A stretch of 64,000 nt of DNA from Selaginella tamariscina. Its lineage: Eukaryota; Streptophyta; Lycopodiopsida; Selaginellales; Selaginellaceae. The stretch lies in contig PUQB01000790.1 in NCBI GenBank assembly GCA_003024785.1, positions 1-64,000 on the forward strand, read 5' to 3'. The position numbers and the translations under genes were made by a program. The notes below the pieces were generated by a model. It made no database searches. It had not been told where the DNA came from and worked only from the letters and a program-made list of their open reading frames with translations. Positions 10,850 through 35,999 of the stretch are shown one piece after another (positions within the stretch are counted from its first letter, which is position 1; each line of letters begins with the position of its first letter).

Positions 10850-12775
10850 GAACTATAAATTTATAAACTTTGGAATTAGCAAATGTTACTTCATACATAA
10901 TTTGTAATGTGCTGATACAGATACTTAAACTAAAATACATTGAAAACATTAATATGGTAATGAGAACGGTACTGTATATAGTTTATAAATAATCTCTCTG
11001 TAACTTTGAGACGGTAAGAGGTGAAACACAATCCACACAATACTAGCTCGAGTGTACTATTATTGATGTGTAAGCGCGTTCAAGTGATAATTAACACCAT
11101 CCTAACGTTGTGATTAAATTATAAATAATTATGTAAAATAGCTAAAAATTGGCATATAGTTCCACAGCTCGGTTCCATTAATGTTTTTATGTGGAAAATA
11201 GGGTGATATGTGCAACTTGTGTAGATTTGAAATGCTTTTTTACAAAATAGCATACAGTTTCACAAAGTGGATGTCATCTTGTCGGCCTTCACACACTTTT
11301 TGAGCTCAAAGGTAGGTGAGTGCGAGTGCGTCGTTCGTCTATGTGTGTATTGCTATACAAGGCTGCTTGAATCTGCGTCATACATTGGTGTCGACATAAC
11401 CATATGTTTCACATGAGTACTGTGTCAACGGATTATTCCACAAGATGATCCATGATTTACGAAACGTATCTCTCGCTAAAGTTTTAAGAACAACCTTACA
11501 TATCTTTAAAGTCCCACCGACAAAGTTAATTGCACTGAGGTCAATGTCAAAAGTATTTCAATTTGCTTGAGATTTCCTTTTCCCACTAACTTATCGACTA
11601 CCTAGTTTTAGTGTAATATTTAGTGTACATAACATAAATTGTAATTTATATTGAACATGGATTCATGCAAAAGAAAATGTGCAAATGTATTTAAGAAAAT
11701 AACCTTGAGATAAATTTATTAGCTTAAAGAATAGTCACTGTTGGAACGCACAATAATTTTGCACTCCATTATTTTCTTGTGCATCAGGCACCGAGAGCCA
11801 GTACCAAGTCCCCTTGAGATTCCTCCGCAAACCAAGCACATAATTCTTGGTCTCCTTATCCGTGAAGACAATCTCCATATCCTTGGAACATTCACACCTA
11901 AACTTTCCCAGCCTGCGCACTCTCTCGACAAAGTCAATAGTGCTCTCCTCCGCACCTAAACATTGTCAAAGCAGTACAGGAGATCCTTTGTTGGATCGTC
12001 CTCCCGCTGGAATTCTGGAGCTCCACTGAGATAGACGGTCCTCTCTTTCCTTTCCCGCCTCTCCTTGTCCAGCTGCTCCTTAGTCTTGTGTGCGACGATC
12101 TCAAAACCCTTATTCGCTACTGCCTCACGCAACTCACTCGCCAGCAACCGCTCCTTTACTTCCTTGCTTGCACACAGCAAGACTATGTGGCCTGGTATGT
12201 AGCCATTCCCTTAATGTATCGCCCCTTCTCTCTCCATGCAGACTTAAGCGCCACTCCCGCAGAACGTTGAACCCCAAACCCTTCACAAAGAAATCCCTTA
12301 GCACATCATCAATGTATTTATGTGCTTGCACTTCTACTCCCTTGATACGGATGTTGAGCTCCTCCGCCATGGTACAAAACCCTAGGACTCCCCACTCCCT
12401 TATAAACACTTCACACGCCCACGCGCCAAGGTGTTGCGTGCACGTGACGAGCATAATTTAAGAGAATATCCGTCTCAAAATTTTCATATTAAATCATCCC
12501 AAGAATATTACTACATCACCTTGTATAAAGATGTCTAGACAAACACATAAGAGTTTTGACTAGATGGAGCAACCCCAAAATTCTTATCTCCATATTATTC
12601 AGCCTTCGCACACGTTTGAACTCGTGCATTCCTCTTGTTGCCTTTAGCTTTATGTCCGTAACATATGTTATTTATATAATTACCACATAAAGTTTACGCT
12701 CGTAATTAATATTGAGAGAGAGATCCCAAGATTCAAGATTGCTTTGAGTTGCTTTTGCGCCGGTGCTTCTATAAG
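10850..12775. repeat. Inverted duplication, arm 2
   Basis: Reverse complement of 4655-6608: 3' flank at 10850-11734, gene at 11735-12370 and promoter at 12371-12775. The last part, 12413-12918, is also directly repeated at 10211-10710. Divergence is low to moderate, with scattered small indels. Confidence 0.85.
11735..12370 (-). pseudogene. Inverted copy of the ORF1-like gene, frameshifted
   Basis: The start (ATG at 12370-12368) reads MAEELNIRIKGVEVQ and the end matches the plus-strand copy through CAFQQ and the stop at 11737-11735. A one-base loss where the intact copy has GTTCCTGCGGG breaks the frame at about residue 43, and further small indels lie near 11955 and 12180. Between these the reading is close to the intact copy, for example FRCECSKDMEIVFTDKETKNYVL near the C-terminus. 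Because the window shows one-base losses in essential genes too, it may be intact in reality. Confidence 0.75.
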
Positions 12776-12918
12776 CTTGGAAAAAATGAAATAAAATACT
12801 TGCACATTCTTAAAGAAACCTACGTATTCGCAGATGGTGTTATTAATATAAGATGTAGTTTTGTGTGTGTATATATATACTTTTTAGAACGGAAATTCAA
12901 TAGACAAATCCAAGGCGA

Positions 12919-13389
12919 CGCTGAATCCTTGTATAACTTCGTTTCACTTAAGGTGGTTCCTTTATAGGTATTCAACATTATCTTAGTTACGATCGATTAA
13001 AAATAATTTAATGGCTTTGGTCATTTTTTATAACTTCTTTAATTTTACATTTTTCATAGTTGAGTGTAATTACTTTGTGATTTGTACTTTTGCACCTAAA
13101 AATTTAATGTTGTCTACTTCATACATACTCCACCACTAGTTCCACTTATCAGGTGGTTAATCCCAACATATCCTTGCATCCAATCATCATTAGAATACCA
13201 TGCATAGTGCATTGAGCAGCTTAAGTGTGAGTATGTAGATTTGACTTATTTCATAAGGTGCAAGTGAAGACTTAACAATACCAATTGAAATGCACAACTT
13301 TTCAAAAATGTTAATTTAGAGATGATTACTAAAAGAGTTATTGTTGATATGACTAAAAATAATATGTCATCCATCACAATTATGAGTGT
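12919..13389. other. Intergenic, nothing recognised
   Basis: AT-rich sequence between the duplicated block and the first sign of reverse transcriptase. It may be the unrecognisable 5' part of the gypsy relic that follows. Confidence 0.3.
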
Positions 13390-16048
13390 GCAAATCACAT
13401 TTTAATGCCCAAGCCTGACGGTTCTTTGTGGGTTTTGTGTGGATTATTAACCCTTGATGATGTACATCAAATATATTTTTATTCTTCCCAACATTATTAA
13501 TTTGTTAAATTATTGAGCTAAAATAAATGGTTTATCAAATTAGATTTAGTTTCTGGGAATCCATGTACAATATATATTTTTTGTACGGATTTTAATTATT
13601 TTATTTGTTATTGATTAATTAATCAAGGAAATCCGCTCACATTCTACAACATGCAACATGTTTTTACTGGAAGTGCAACACGTAAAACTCATTTCATGTT
13701 GTTGCCAATCTCTTTTATACTAAACAATTAGTATATATTTCATTCTTCTTCTTTTCATATCCATTGAATCGTGGTAGAGCTACAAAGCATCTGTAAGCAT
13801 TGGGCCCACATTAAGATAAGAATAACATTACAGGTAAGTAAAACACATTTATGTCCTTGTTCAACTGTGTGCATGGAGTATTGCCATGTTCTAGTTGTTG
13901 ATAAAGATGTTTTGAAGATTACATTTTATACATTTTTTGGTTTTTATGAATTTATAATTATGTTGTTTGTGTTGACTTAGGCCCTAACCACCTTTCAATG
14001 TATGATGGATGATTTTCTTGTTGATATGCTAAATATTATTACTTTATTAATAATATTGTGATTTATGAACTATATTATGGGAGGATCATTTTGGGGATGT
14101 GCGATGTGTCTTGGATCCATTTTAAGAAGTTAATTTGTGATTGAAACTTAAAAACATGTGTTTGACTCAACAAACACCACTTATTTAGGAGATTTCATTT
14201 CTCATGAGGATCTAAATGTGGATTCAACAAAATTACTTGTAGTACAAAAGTATTCTCATCTTCGAACAATTTATAAGGTTTAACATTCTCTTGACAAGGT
14301 ACAATATTTAAGGCGGTTCATTGATCACTTGTCAGATCATATTATTTCTCTTTAAGAGTTAATTTGTTTACAAGTATTTTTTTGGTAGACACAAAAGTGT
14401 CAGTATATATTTGATCAGTTGAAAGAACTATTAACAATTCTCATTTACTTTCCTACCTGGATTTACTTTATCGTTTATCTTACAAGTCAACACATTAAAT
14501 ATCGACATTGAAATGTGTTTATGTAAACAAATGTGGTTAATTTCTCCATTTAACATTTAGTGGCTTATATGAATTGAGAACTTCAACCAATAAAACAAAA
14601 TTATTTGATTATAAAATTGGAATGTCTTACTATTGCTTAGGCTTTTCAACGTCTTCATGCTTATGTACATGGGAATAAGACATTGTTGAAATGTGATTCT
14701 ACTATGTTAATTTCTCTTTTAAAACTTAGGAACTTTATGGATGGTGCAACACAATGGGGATTGCGATTTTAAATTTAAAGTTTAAGATGGTGCATCGACT
14801 TGAGTAAACAATGGTTGATGCTAATGCTCTTTTACAAGCACCTTTTATGGATTTCATGTTGTTTATTAATATTTTTATTTCTTGTTTTGATTTAGTATTA
14901 GCCCCATAATTATTAATTTAATATTGACTTGCCATTTTTAAAGGTGTTACAAGTTGCACAAAACTTGAGCTATAAATCAAGCACTTACGAGATGAATTTG
15001 GAAGTCCTCCCTAACTTAGAACCTTGGCTCAAACAATATCATATTTAATTCTAACTCTACGATAATTTATTGTACTTTATATGAGATCAATTGTTGGTTA
15101 TTCTTTTATTTATATTCCACATTTTCTATGGGCATATCATGACTCTCATTTGATTAAGGAACATCTCAATCATTAACGTGTATTGAAAAACTTCTAACAT
15201 TCTAAACATGTGTGTTAATGTGATTAAGTATATTCAAAGTTAACCGACTTGTTAAACTCAAAGTTCAAGCACAACACATGAAGTAAGGATGCTCAAGTTT
15301 ATTAATGTTTCTCACCCTTTTGAGTTAATTGTGATTAATTTGATGAGACCTTTCTTACGTTCTTTTTAAGGAAACCAATATATATTATTATGGTCTATGA
15401 TTAACTTACTTATTGAGTAAAAGTTACTGCATTTCTGAATGCATTTGTTATGATAATAGCATTATTTATGTTTGATCATGTAGTCTCATAACACTTATGT
15501 CTAAAACATATACTCTTAAACAACAGTTTGACTTTTATATTACATATATGTTAAGGGTGTTATGTACTTGATTATGTGTTAAATACTCATTCATATTTTT
15601 GTATCATCCATAAATGGATGGTTTAATAGAACAATTAAAATGGATATTAAAAGCATTATGCGAAGTTCATGCAAGATTGGTATCTGTGATGTATAAGGTT
15701 TGCATATGTAATAAATATTAATAATTCAATCAATATCTCTTCATTTAAACAATTACATGGATATGATTCAAAATTGCCTAATGAATTAAGGTTACTATTG
15801 AGTTTATTATGTGTTAAGTATGCTGGGCTTAACACTTAATATATAATGTTGTTTATATATTATGTGCAAAGTTTGTAAAATATTTTGGTCATACACAAGT
15901 TCATTAACAAGGAGGGCTCTCGTGAAGAAGAGATATACCAATGGACTCTCATGAAGAAGAGATAATTGACATAGTTTGAATGAAATAATTCACGATTAAA
16001 GAGTCGCTATAAACGTTTAGACACACCAATCCGAATAGGGAAGTATAG
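13390..16048 (+). mobile_element. Strongly decayed Ty3/gypsy retrotransposon
   Basis: Short in-order matches to pol of the better preserved element at 37647-42453 can be read. At 13408-13450 stands a KPDGS-like reverse transcriptase segment, at 13527-13557 a W-F-x-K-L-D-L segment, and at 14297-14340 a VQYL-RRFIDHLSD segment. At 14625-14770 comes the C-terminal RNase H region with LHAYVHG, and at 15586-15635 an integrase segment of the S-x-Y-x-P-Q-x-D-G-L type. Stops and indels are everywhere. The orientation is toward IFT172, and an LTR remnant follows at 16049. Gag and the 5' LTR are not recognisable. Confidence 0.75.
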
Positions 16049-16125
16049 TGTAAAATAATGTACACTCTTATGCGTCAATGCCACGTGTTACATGTGTGCC
16101 ACGTGGCAAAGGAGACTTAGTTTTC
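16049..16125 (+). repeat. LTR remnant with two G-boxes, next to IFT172
   Basis: TGTAAAATAATGTACAC...ATGCGTCAATGCCACGTGTTACATGTGTGCCACGTGGCAAAGGAGACT matches, with gaps, the LTR start at 49874 (TGTAAGATACTGTA...CGCCACGTGTCGCATGTGTGCCACGTGGCAGGAGACCT). It holds CCACGTG at about 16081 and the palindrome GCCACGTGGC at about 16098. It begins 179 bases before the IFT172 ATG and may contribute to that promoter. Confidence 0.7.
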
Positions 16126-16227
16126 AATATAATTTAGTTAAATAATTTTATGCATTATACAATAAAAATAGTTTTTGAATCATTATAAAGTATAATATAA
16201 TATGAATTTTAGGGTTCCCTTGGAAGG

Positions 16228-28994
<12,767 letters not shown>

Positions 28995-29732
28995 TGATTC
29001 TATGTTGTGAATATACATATACAATCTATGTGTAGTGTGCACACGCACACGCACAACACACACAAGCTTCTACACGTACATTGCTGGGAAAGAAGTTACT
29101 AGTGATTAAACTTTGCCTTGTGGTTTTCATTTTATAAGAATAAAGTATTTAAATTCATTTAAAATAGTTAACACTTAAAATATCACTATTTATATGAAAA
29201 TATCATTATCTAGTTAGTTATTTCATTGATGATAAGATTTTAACTATTGATTTTTGATAGCATATTCTTTAAATGGATTTCATAATAATTATATAAATTT
29301 TCAAATGCTAATTTCTAATAGCATATTTTATTGGTAAGACTTTACAATGCTTATTTATATTATTCCATATGTATTGACTTAGTTGTCTTTTAATTGACTT
29401 AGATATAAAATTGAAAAAACAAAATAGCTAATAAATATTACGAAAATTTAAATTACTGTCTTTATTATACATAAAAGCATCATAGTAATTTGTAAATTTC
29501 ACCAAATTAGAAACCATATATACCATATTTATAATAATAAGTATTACCATCAGTATTATATATAATTGTGACAATTCAAATTGATATATATATGGTGTGT
29601 GCGTGTGTGTGTTATGATACTAATGATATGAAGCTAAGAGTATTTTTAATAAACAAATCAATGTTTTTTTTCTTTGTGAATAGATTACTAACATTATGTT
29701 TTTACACTTAATTAAATATAAGTATATAAGAG

Positions 29733-29767
<35 letters not shown>

Positions 29768-30160
29768 GTAATAAAATTCATTATATCTCAACTAATTGTG
29801 ACATTCTCACAATTATGTTTCCTTGCAAAACATAATATTAACTCTATTGAACAACTTAATCGAATATTGTATGGTTTTAAGGGGTCATATGTAATATATT
29901 GTATTAGTCATTATGCTATGTATAACACTTAAAGTATTTTAGTTTTCTAAGTCTTATTATTATTTTTATTATTTTAAATGTAATGCATAATTATTTTTAT
30001 AATAATAATCTAATAAAATAGATAAGCAGAAGAAGTTGGTGCACTTATTATTTCAACACGATTGTGTAAGATATAATTTAATATAATTTCGAGAAGAGAA
30101 TATTATATTTTAATGGTTAAGATCGTTGAGGTTAAGTGTATCTAACACGTAGTCTTAGTA

Positions 30161-30168
30161 TTATAAAT
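30161..30168 (+). promoter_or_regulatory. TATA box of family A copy 1
   Basis: TTATAAAT, 62 bases before the ATG, followed by ACCCGTAATCTTTTACAAAGTAAATAATTTAATTG. The same block precedes copies 2, 3 and 4 almost unchanged, so promoter and gene were duplicated together. Confidence 0.6.
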
Positions 30169-30230
30169 ACCCGTAATCTTTTACAAAGTAAATAATTTAA
30201 TTGTTACACTAGTTTATTCTATTACTTAAG

Positions 30231-30569
30231 ATGAATGTTTTGAAAATATGTTTATTTATTGTTATGTTTCTTATTATCTGTACCGCTGAGGAGAACAGTG
30301 TCTGTGATTGTCCTAGCATTATTGGCAGTGTGCAATCCCCTGCAGGTGTTCGACGAAGTTGTTGTGTTGACCTTGCTGTACAGGGTACTGCGTACTGTAA
30401 TTGTTCAAGACATTCTCCCGATTATGACTTTGATTATACCAAAGAACAACTTGTTGCGTGCTTATATATTTTATCAACAGGCAACGATGGAAATCAAGAT
30501 GCTCTTGCTATAATCCGAAAGTTTATTGGTTTTAATGGGACATATTGTGAGTTTGTCAAGGATAACTAA
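30231..30569 (+). CDS. Secreted eight-cysteine protein, family A copy 1
   Basis: An intronless 112-residue protein. Residues 1-19 form a signal peptide (MNVLKICLFIVMFLIICTA), leaving a mature chain of about 93 residues beginning EENSVCDC. Mature cysteines follow C25-x-C27, C44-C45, C56-x-C58, C77 and C106, the cysteine order of the plant nsLTP eight-cysteine motif but with a single residue between the first two. Two N-glycosylation sequons are visible (NCS at 57, NGT at 102). It differs from copy 3 at only five positions (I6V, S62T, D64E, F67V, K71R). No transmembrane segment or anchor signal follows. It probably acts outside the cell or in the endomembrane system; the function is unknown and the nsLTP link is inference. 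Confidence 0.8.
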   Translation: MNVLKICLFIVMFLIICTAEENSVCDCPSIIGSVQSPAGVRRSCCVDLAVQGTAYCNCSRHSPDYDFDYTKEQLVACLYILSTGNDGNQDALAIIRKFIGFNGTYCEFVKDN

Positions 30570-30815
30570 AATAATAGCTGGAATTCTAGCTCTTACGATG
30601 CTCCAATTAATATAATTTCAATATTTAAAGTACTATTATGCTCAACAGATATATATATATATACATGCTTTTAACAGAAAGTAATAATGTTATAAATCAT
30701 GTAGATTAACGGAAAAAAAAATACTATAAAGTACACCATGTATTGAAATTACTTGTTTTAATAAACCATTGTTCAGACTTACTGTGCCAGTAGTGTATAT
30801 GTGTGTGTGTGTGTC

Positions 30816-30824
<9 letters not shown>

Positions 30825-30883
<59 letters not shown>

Positions 30884-30890
30884 AGGGGGA
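30825..30890. repeat. TA/GA microsatellite downstream of family A copy 1
   Basis: A TG/TA tract runs into interrupted GA repeats, about 260 bases after the stop codon. Units 2 and 3 have a much shorter tract at the same place and unit 4 a longer one. Confidence 0.9.
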
Positions 30891-31449
30891 GTATGCATGC
30901 CAAATCTACACACCTACACTCGTCTTACGACATTTAATAACTCAAAATTTTAAATAGAAAGAAGTACTTAACATCGACTATACAGCCCATTAATTATAAT
31001 TAATGAACTAAAACTAATGTCTCAGTTTTGTGTGTTTTTTAGTGTATATATATATCTTTAGTGTTAAATTCCATATACAAAAGTCTCTTAATCGCCTGCA
31101 ATATATGGTGATTTTATTTTTTGCTTTGCCTTTCTGACTTTAAATCTGAGAGGCTTCGAACAATCGAGTCAGCTAGGCGATTCCAGTAAGACCATACAGC
31201 GGTAATAGTTTAATATATTGAACCTAAGTAGGGTGACCATTCTAATAATATGTAAGAGTTTTTAAATGGAAATGTTAGTTTTGCCTAGAATTTCTTGTAA
31301 ATACCTAATGACATCTGATTATATCATTACTAGATATTCAGGTGCATTAAATGGACTTGTTTCTTCTATATTTAGGGGTTTATCAACATAGTTCGGTAAT
31401 ATAACAATCGAACATTAAAGTAAAGAAGAGTCATAATAAAAATTATGAT

Positions 31450-31830
31450 ATGAACGATTCTTTAACTGGTCACCTTGTTGCCACTACAATTCTCACAAGA
31501 AATAATATACTTATTGTGCAGTATAAGTTACAAGCATTAAAACATGAGTGGTTACCCAAAGAAGACTTAATGCTTTTCAAAATTGAAGGCAATTCTTCCA
31601 TAAGAACAACTAGATCCTATTTTAGTGAATGCCTAACTCAAGAAACAAGAACTTATTATTGATGACATCAAAACGTATGTGACATGAATTTAAAAGTTAA
31701 TGCCAAATTTTTTAATAAGGCGATTAGTTACTAAGAATTATATAAGCATGTGATCGATTATTTAAAAATTATTATTCGAGAGTTAGAAGGGCTTGTTATC
31801 ACACGTACAAAATATAACACCCTTTTTAAC
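31450..31830 (+). pseudogene. Decayed open frame of unknown origin in the array spacer
   Basis: A frame starting NDSLTGHLV and continuing ILIVQYKLQALKHEWLP is open for 70 codons. Its equivalents at 36955-37330 and 45715-46090 are broken but keep the same words, followed by a stretch like VVRELEGHVVTHIEFNT. All three copies are part of the tandem unit. Protein-like phrasing in three copies suggests an old coding sequence, perhaps a transposable element, but I cannot name the family. Confidence 0.35.
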
Positions 31831-33328
31831 TTAAAACAAGGTGGTGGGAGGAGATTTAAATCACATCAATAAGTGCAAACGATATAAAAGACATGGAAAT
31901 GCAAACCCCAAAACTTCATTGGACAAAAAAAACAAAATTGTTAAAGAAAATACGGTTTTCTAATAAAAAGACACAACATTTTATAAATGTTTAATCCATT
32001 TAATATGGGTGAATACCAAAAAGCATTAATAAAGTCACAATCAACAAAATTGTAAAAAATATATGTTTTCTAAAGTTAAAAGTAATTACAAAATATAATA
32101 TATTTATTATTCATAATTACAATTAACTTTTTAATAATAGTACCAAATTGTTTTCTTAACTATATAAATTTATAAAATATATGGAAGATTGATCATATAG
32201 GATTTTGTATATATATATTATTATTATTCTAAAATTTTAATTAATCTTATATTTAAATATTAATATTTTAATAACAACATATATATTTATATAATGTACC
32301 TCTCATGCTCTTTAATAATTTTTATATTAAGCCTATATAATCTTAAATATAATTCATTATATAACTTAATACCTTTTACTTTTATAATATTATTAATTTT
32401 TTGTCCACAAATACAAAATTAGAATGTTTTAACGAATATTTTGTTTTTAACCATACATTTTAAAGAATATTCCTTTTTAAAAGATATATTATTCTAAAGA
32501 ATAATTTTTAATATTAAAAAATGTTAATTAAATAACTAAAATTATTAATTATTAAGAAAAAAGACTAAAAACATTATCCTTTTAGTTATAATGTTTTTAT
32601 ATGTTGATGCATAAGCTCCATGTGTGGAGCCTAGAGAGAGAGGAGTAACCTGAACTAGTGGTTTGACAACATATGTACGTGGGAGGAACCCACCAGGCTG
32701 CTAGTGCACGTACTGTTTCTTATATTGGTGATGTACCCATGCTCCCGACTATGTTTCTGTATCTCACTCTTACAAAATATTTTAAAAAATCATTTTATAA
32801 ATAAAATAATAGTCTTGTATATGTGTAAATAATTAATGTATATTATTGATATACGATGACATATCAAATTGTCCAATTATTTAGTTAAGAAGCATCTTTT
32901 AGCTTGAAAATAAATGATATTTACCTACCAATATGCCTAAGTAATGAAAAATGTGACATCGCGTGTATTCGTCTTCGGCCATTAATTTTGTTTTTTTAAA
33001 AATAAAAACTTAATAATGATTTGAAGTAGAAAAGAACCGTGATTTCAAATAATTTTACAGTTGCACCAAAATATATTCCATTGCAATCGAGATGGGTTGT
33101 TAAACAATTAAATAAATATATAAGTTACGTTTTACTATATTAAATAGATGTGGTGCCATGTATATAAATATTTATCTAAACCGTGTATAAAAGATCCAAC
33201 GGTTCAAGGCCAACTTTGTTTTAACAGTTTGGATCGATTAGAAAACATCCAACGGTAAAAGCAAATGCATCACCGTATAAATATTAGTACTCTCCATACC
33301 CTATATTAATTGGTATCTGTGTGTGAAA

Positions 33329-33560
33329 ATGAAGACATTTATGTTTCTTGTTATGTTTATTACGATATATCTTTGTTATAGTATAGATGATACTTTTATC
33401 TGTGATTGTCCCAGTGTTATAGGTGATATATCTTCAGCAAAGGTAGAGAAGCAAAATTGCTGTATTGATTTAGCTATACATGGTTAAACATATTGAAATT
33501 GTACAAAGCGTACTCCCGATTATGACGTTGATTACTTATAAAGTCAGCTATTTTCTTTCT
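33329..33560 (+). pseudogene. Secreted cysteine-rich relic, family B copy 1
   Basis: Starts with an ATG and a good signal peptide (MKTFMFLVMFITIYLCYSI), then DDTFICDCPSVIGDIS and NCCIDLAIHG, clearly related to family A (CDCPS, CC-[VI]-DLA). A TAA then replaces a sense codon, and the next cysteine of the CxC pair has become TGA. The later segment TKRTPDYDVDYL is still recognisable before another stop. Compared with the relic at 47658, about 90 bases of the C-terminal part are deleted (near 33565). The breaks are base substitutions as well as indels, so this is a true pseudogene. Confidence 0.75.
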
Positions 33561-35663
33561 ACTAATATATACATATTATTTCCACTATTTAATATGCTTT
33601 GCTAAATTTCAATATAATTATATATTAATTTATCAGATCACTTTCACATGTACAGTGTGTTTACCTACATATAATTCTTTGGATAATCACATATGTTATA
33701 TATTTTTTAGGTAATTATATTATAAAATTCTTTATTATTAAATAATATAAACATTTGCTACTACAGTTGCTATAATCAAATTCTTATCACAATCTCATCG
33801 TAATTGAGTGAAAAACTCTTATTAAGATGAAATTGAAGATAATACTAAAATTATTTACAAACTAATGCTATTATTTTCAGTGATTAAAACTATTTAAAAA
33901 TTTAAATCCGATTAAGCTATTTAGATATCATAAATTATTCACAAGGTTAATTAACGAGATTATTACATAAGTAATATTCTGTTATACATATAATGTCACT
34001 CAATTTGATGTTTCACTTAAGAAAAAATATATACGCTCTGAACTTAATAAATATTATTTCTTAAGCAATAGCTAATTTATATTTACAAGATTTAGATGAT
34101 ATAAATTTTGAATGTTTTAATAAATAAATTAAAGTAAATTATCTAAAAAGCTTAAGATTTAAAAAATCAGAATATGAAAATTATAGTAAACTAAATCAGT
34201 TGGAGATTAACCTAACCTAATTAAGACACAAATTGTAGTCTAGTATAAAACCTTCTTATGCCATGATTAATAAAATTATTATCTTTTGGACTCCTGTAAG
34301 AATTGAATATCACTATCGGGCTTATGTAATGTGCAATTATCACAATAATTCCTTCAACAAATAAATTAACACAACAATTATTTTGAATTTCAAATGTTAT
34401 TTATAATACTAAGACACTGGTTCAGGGTAGGATTTTAAGCGAATATAATCATAGTAAATAAGATATTAATACTATGACACACTTTAAATTTATTTTAAAA
34501 ATTAATATTTATAATACTAGGACACTCACAAAGAGAAGGATTTTGAACCGAAGAAGGAAATATAATTATAATAAGCAAGATACTAAATATTATTATGACA
34601 CATTTTAAAAAGTAGATAGGATATTTAAATAGTTAACACTTAAACAATATTACTATTTATATGAAAATATCATTATTTAATTAGTTATTATCATTGATGA
34701 TAAGATTTAAACTATTGATTTTTGATAGCATATTCTTTAAATGGACTTCATAATAATTATAATAAATTTCAAATGTTAATTTTAATAGCATATTTTATTG
34801 GTAAGACTTTACAATGTTTATTTATATTATTCCATATATATTGACTTAGTTGTCTTTTAATTGACTTAGATATAAAATTGAAAAACAAAATAGCTAATAA
34901 ATATTACTAAAAGCATCATAGTAATTTGTAAATTTCAACCACACAATCAATTCCAAATTAGAAACCATATATACCATATTTATAATAATAAGTATTACCA
35001 CCTCAGTATTATATATAATTGTGACAATTCAAATTGATATATATATATGTGTGTGTGTGTGTGTGTTATGATACTAATGATATGAAGCTAAGAGTATTTT
35101 TAATAAATAAATCAAATGGAGTTTTTCTTTGTAATTTTTGAATAGATTACTAAAGTATATAGGAGTTATTATAATATTATAAAATTCATTATATCTCAAC
35201 CAATTGTGACATTCTACATTTATTTGCAAAACATAATCTTCACTCAATTGAACAACTTAATCGAATATTGTATGGTTTTACTATGGTGTTTATATAGGTT
35301 AAGTGTACAGTGTGATATGTAATATATCGTATGAGTCATTATGCTATGTATAACACTTATGTATTTTAGTTTTCTAAGTCTTTATTATATTTTTATTATT
35401 TTAAATGTATAATGCATAATATTTTATAATAATAATCTAATAAAATAGATAAGCAGAAGAAGTTGGTGCACTTATGTAAGTTGTAACTATTTCAACCAAT
35501 TTGAAAAATTAAACCAATATTCGAGAAGAAGAATATTATATTTTAATGGTTAAGATCATTGAGGTTAAGTGTATCTAACACGTAGTCTTAGTATTATAAA
35601 TACCCGTAATCTTTTACAAAGTAAATAATTTAATTGTTACACTAGTTTATTCTATTACTTAAG

Positions 35664-35999
35664 ATGAATGTTTTGAAAGTATGTTTATTTATTGTTTATG
35701 TTTCTTATTATCTGTACCGCTGAGGAGAACAGTGTCTGTGATTGTCCTAGCATTATTGGCAGTGTGCAATCCCTGCAGGTGTTCGACGAAGTTGTTGTGT
35801 TGACCTTGCTGTACAGGGTACTGCGTACTGTAATTGTTCAAGACATTTCCCGATTATGACTTTGATTATACCAAAGAACAACTTGTTGCGTGCTTATATA
35901 TTTTATCAACAGGCAATGATGGAAATCAAGATGCTCTTGCTATAATCCGAAAGTTTATTGGTTTAACGGACATATTGTGAGTTTGTCAAGGATAACTAA
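35664..35999 (+). pseudogene. Secreted eight-cysteine protein, family A copy 2, frameshifted
   Basis: Nearly identical to copy 1 but with an extra T in the signal-peptide codons (ATTGTTTATG for ATTGTTATG), one base fewer in CAATCCCTGCAGG, one fewer in GACATTTCCCG and further losses near 35966. Sequence between indels keeps the copy 1 variants (DYDFDYTKEQ). The small indels are of the kind seen in essential genes of this window, so the copy might be intact in the organism. Confidence 0.75.

Larger units (their letters stand above)
29148..34618. repeat. Tandem unit 1 of the secreted-protein array
   Basis: The unit starts 154 bases after the IFT172 stop with ATTTAAA...TAGTTAACACTTAAA and ends where the same text restarts at about 34619. 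It contains family A copy 1 (30231) and family B relic 1 (33329), separated by about 2.7 kb of AT-rich DNA with a decayed frame at 31450-31830. The unit is the most complete of the four and gives the reference layout: 5' flank, A gene, spacer, B gene, 3' flank. Confidence 0.9.

Noticed and set aside
30259..30513. An 84-codon overlapping frame inside family A copy 1, also open in copy 3 (44529-44783)
   Set aside because: The copies are so similar that a chance open frame would be shared. The reading is plainly the shifted version of the secreted protein and has no start context or domain of its own.
31130..31200. Possible tRNA-derived SINE head (TTCGAA-like B box, minus strand) in the array spacer
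   Set aside because: A box and cloverleaf pairing are lacking, and the three unit copies do not preserve the B box.
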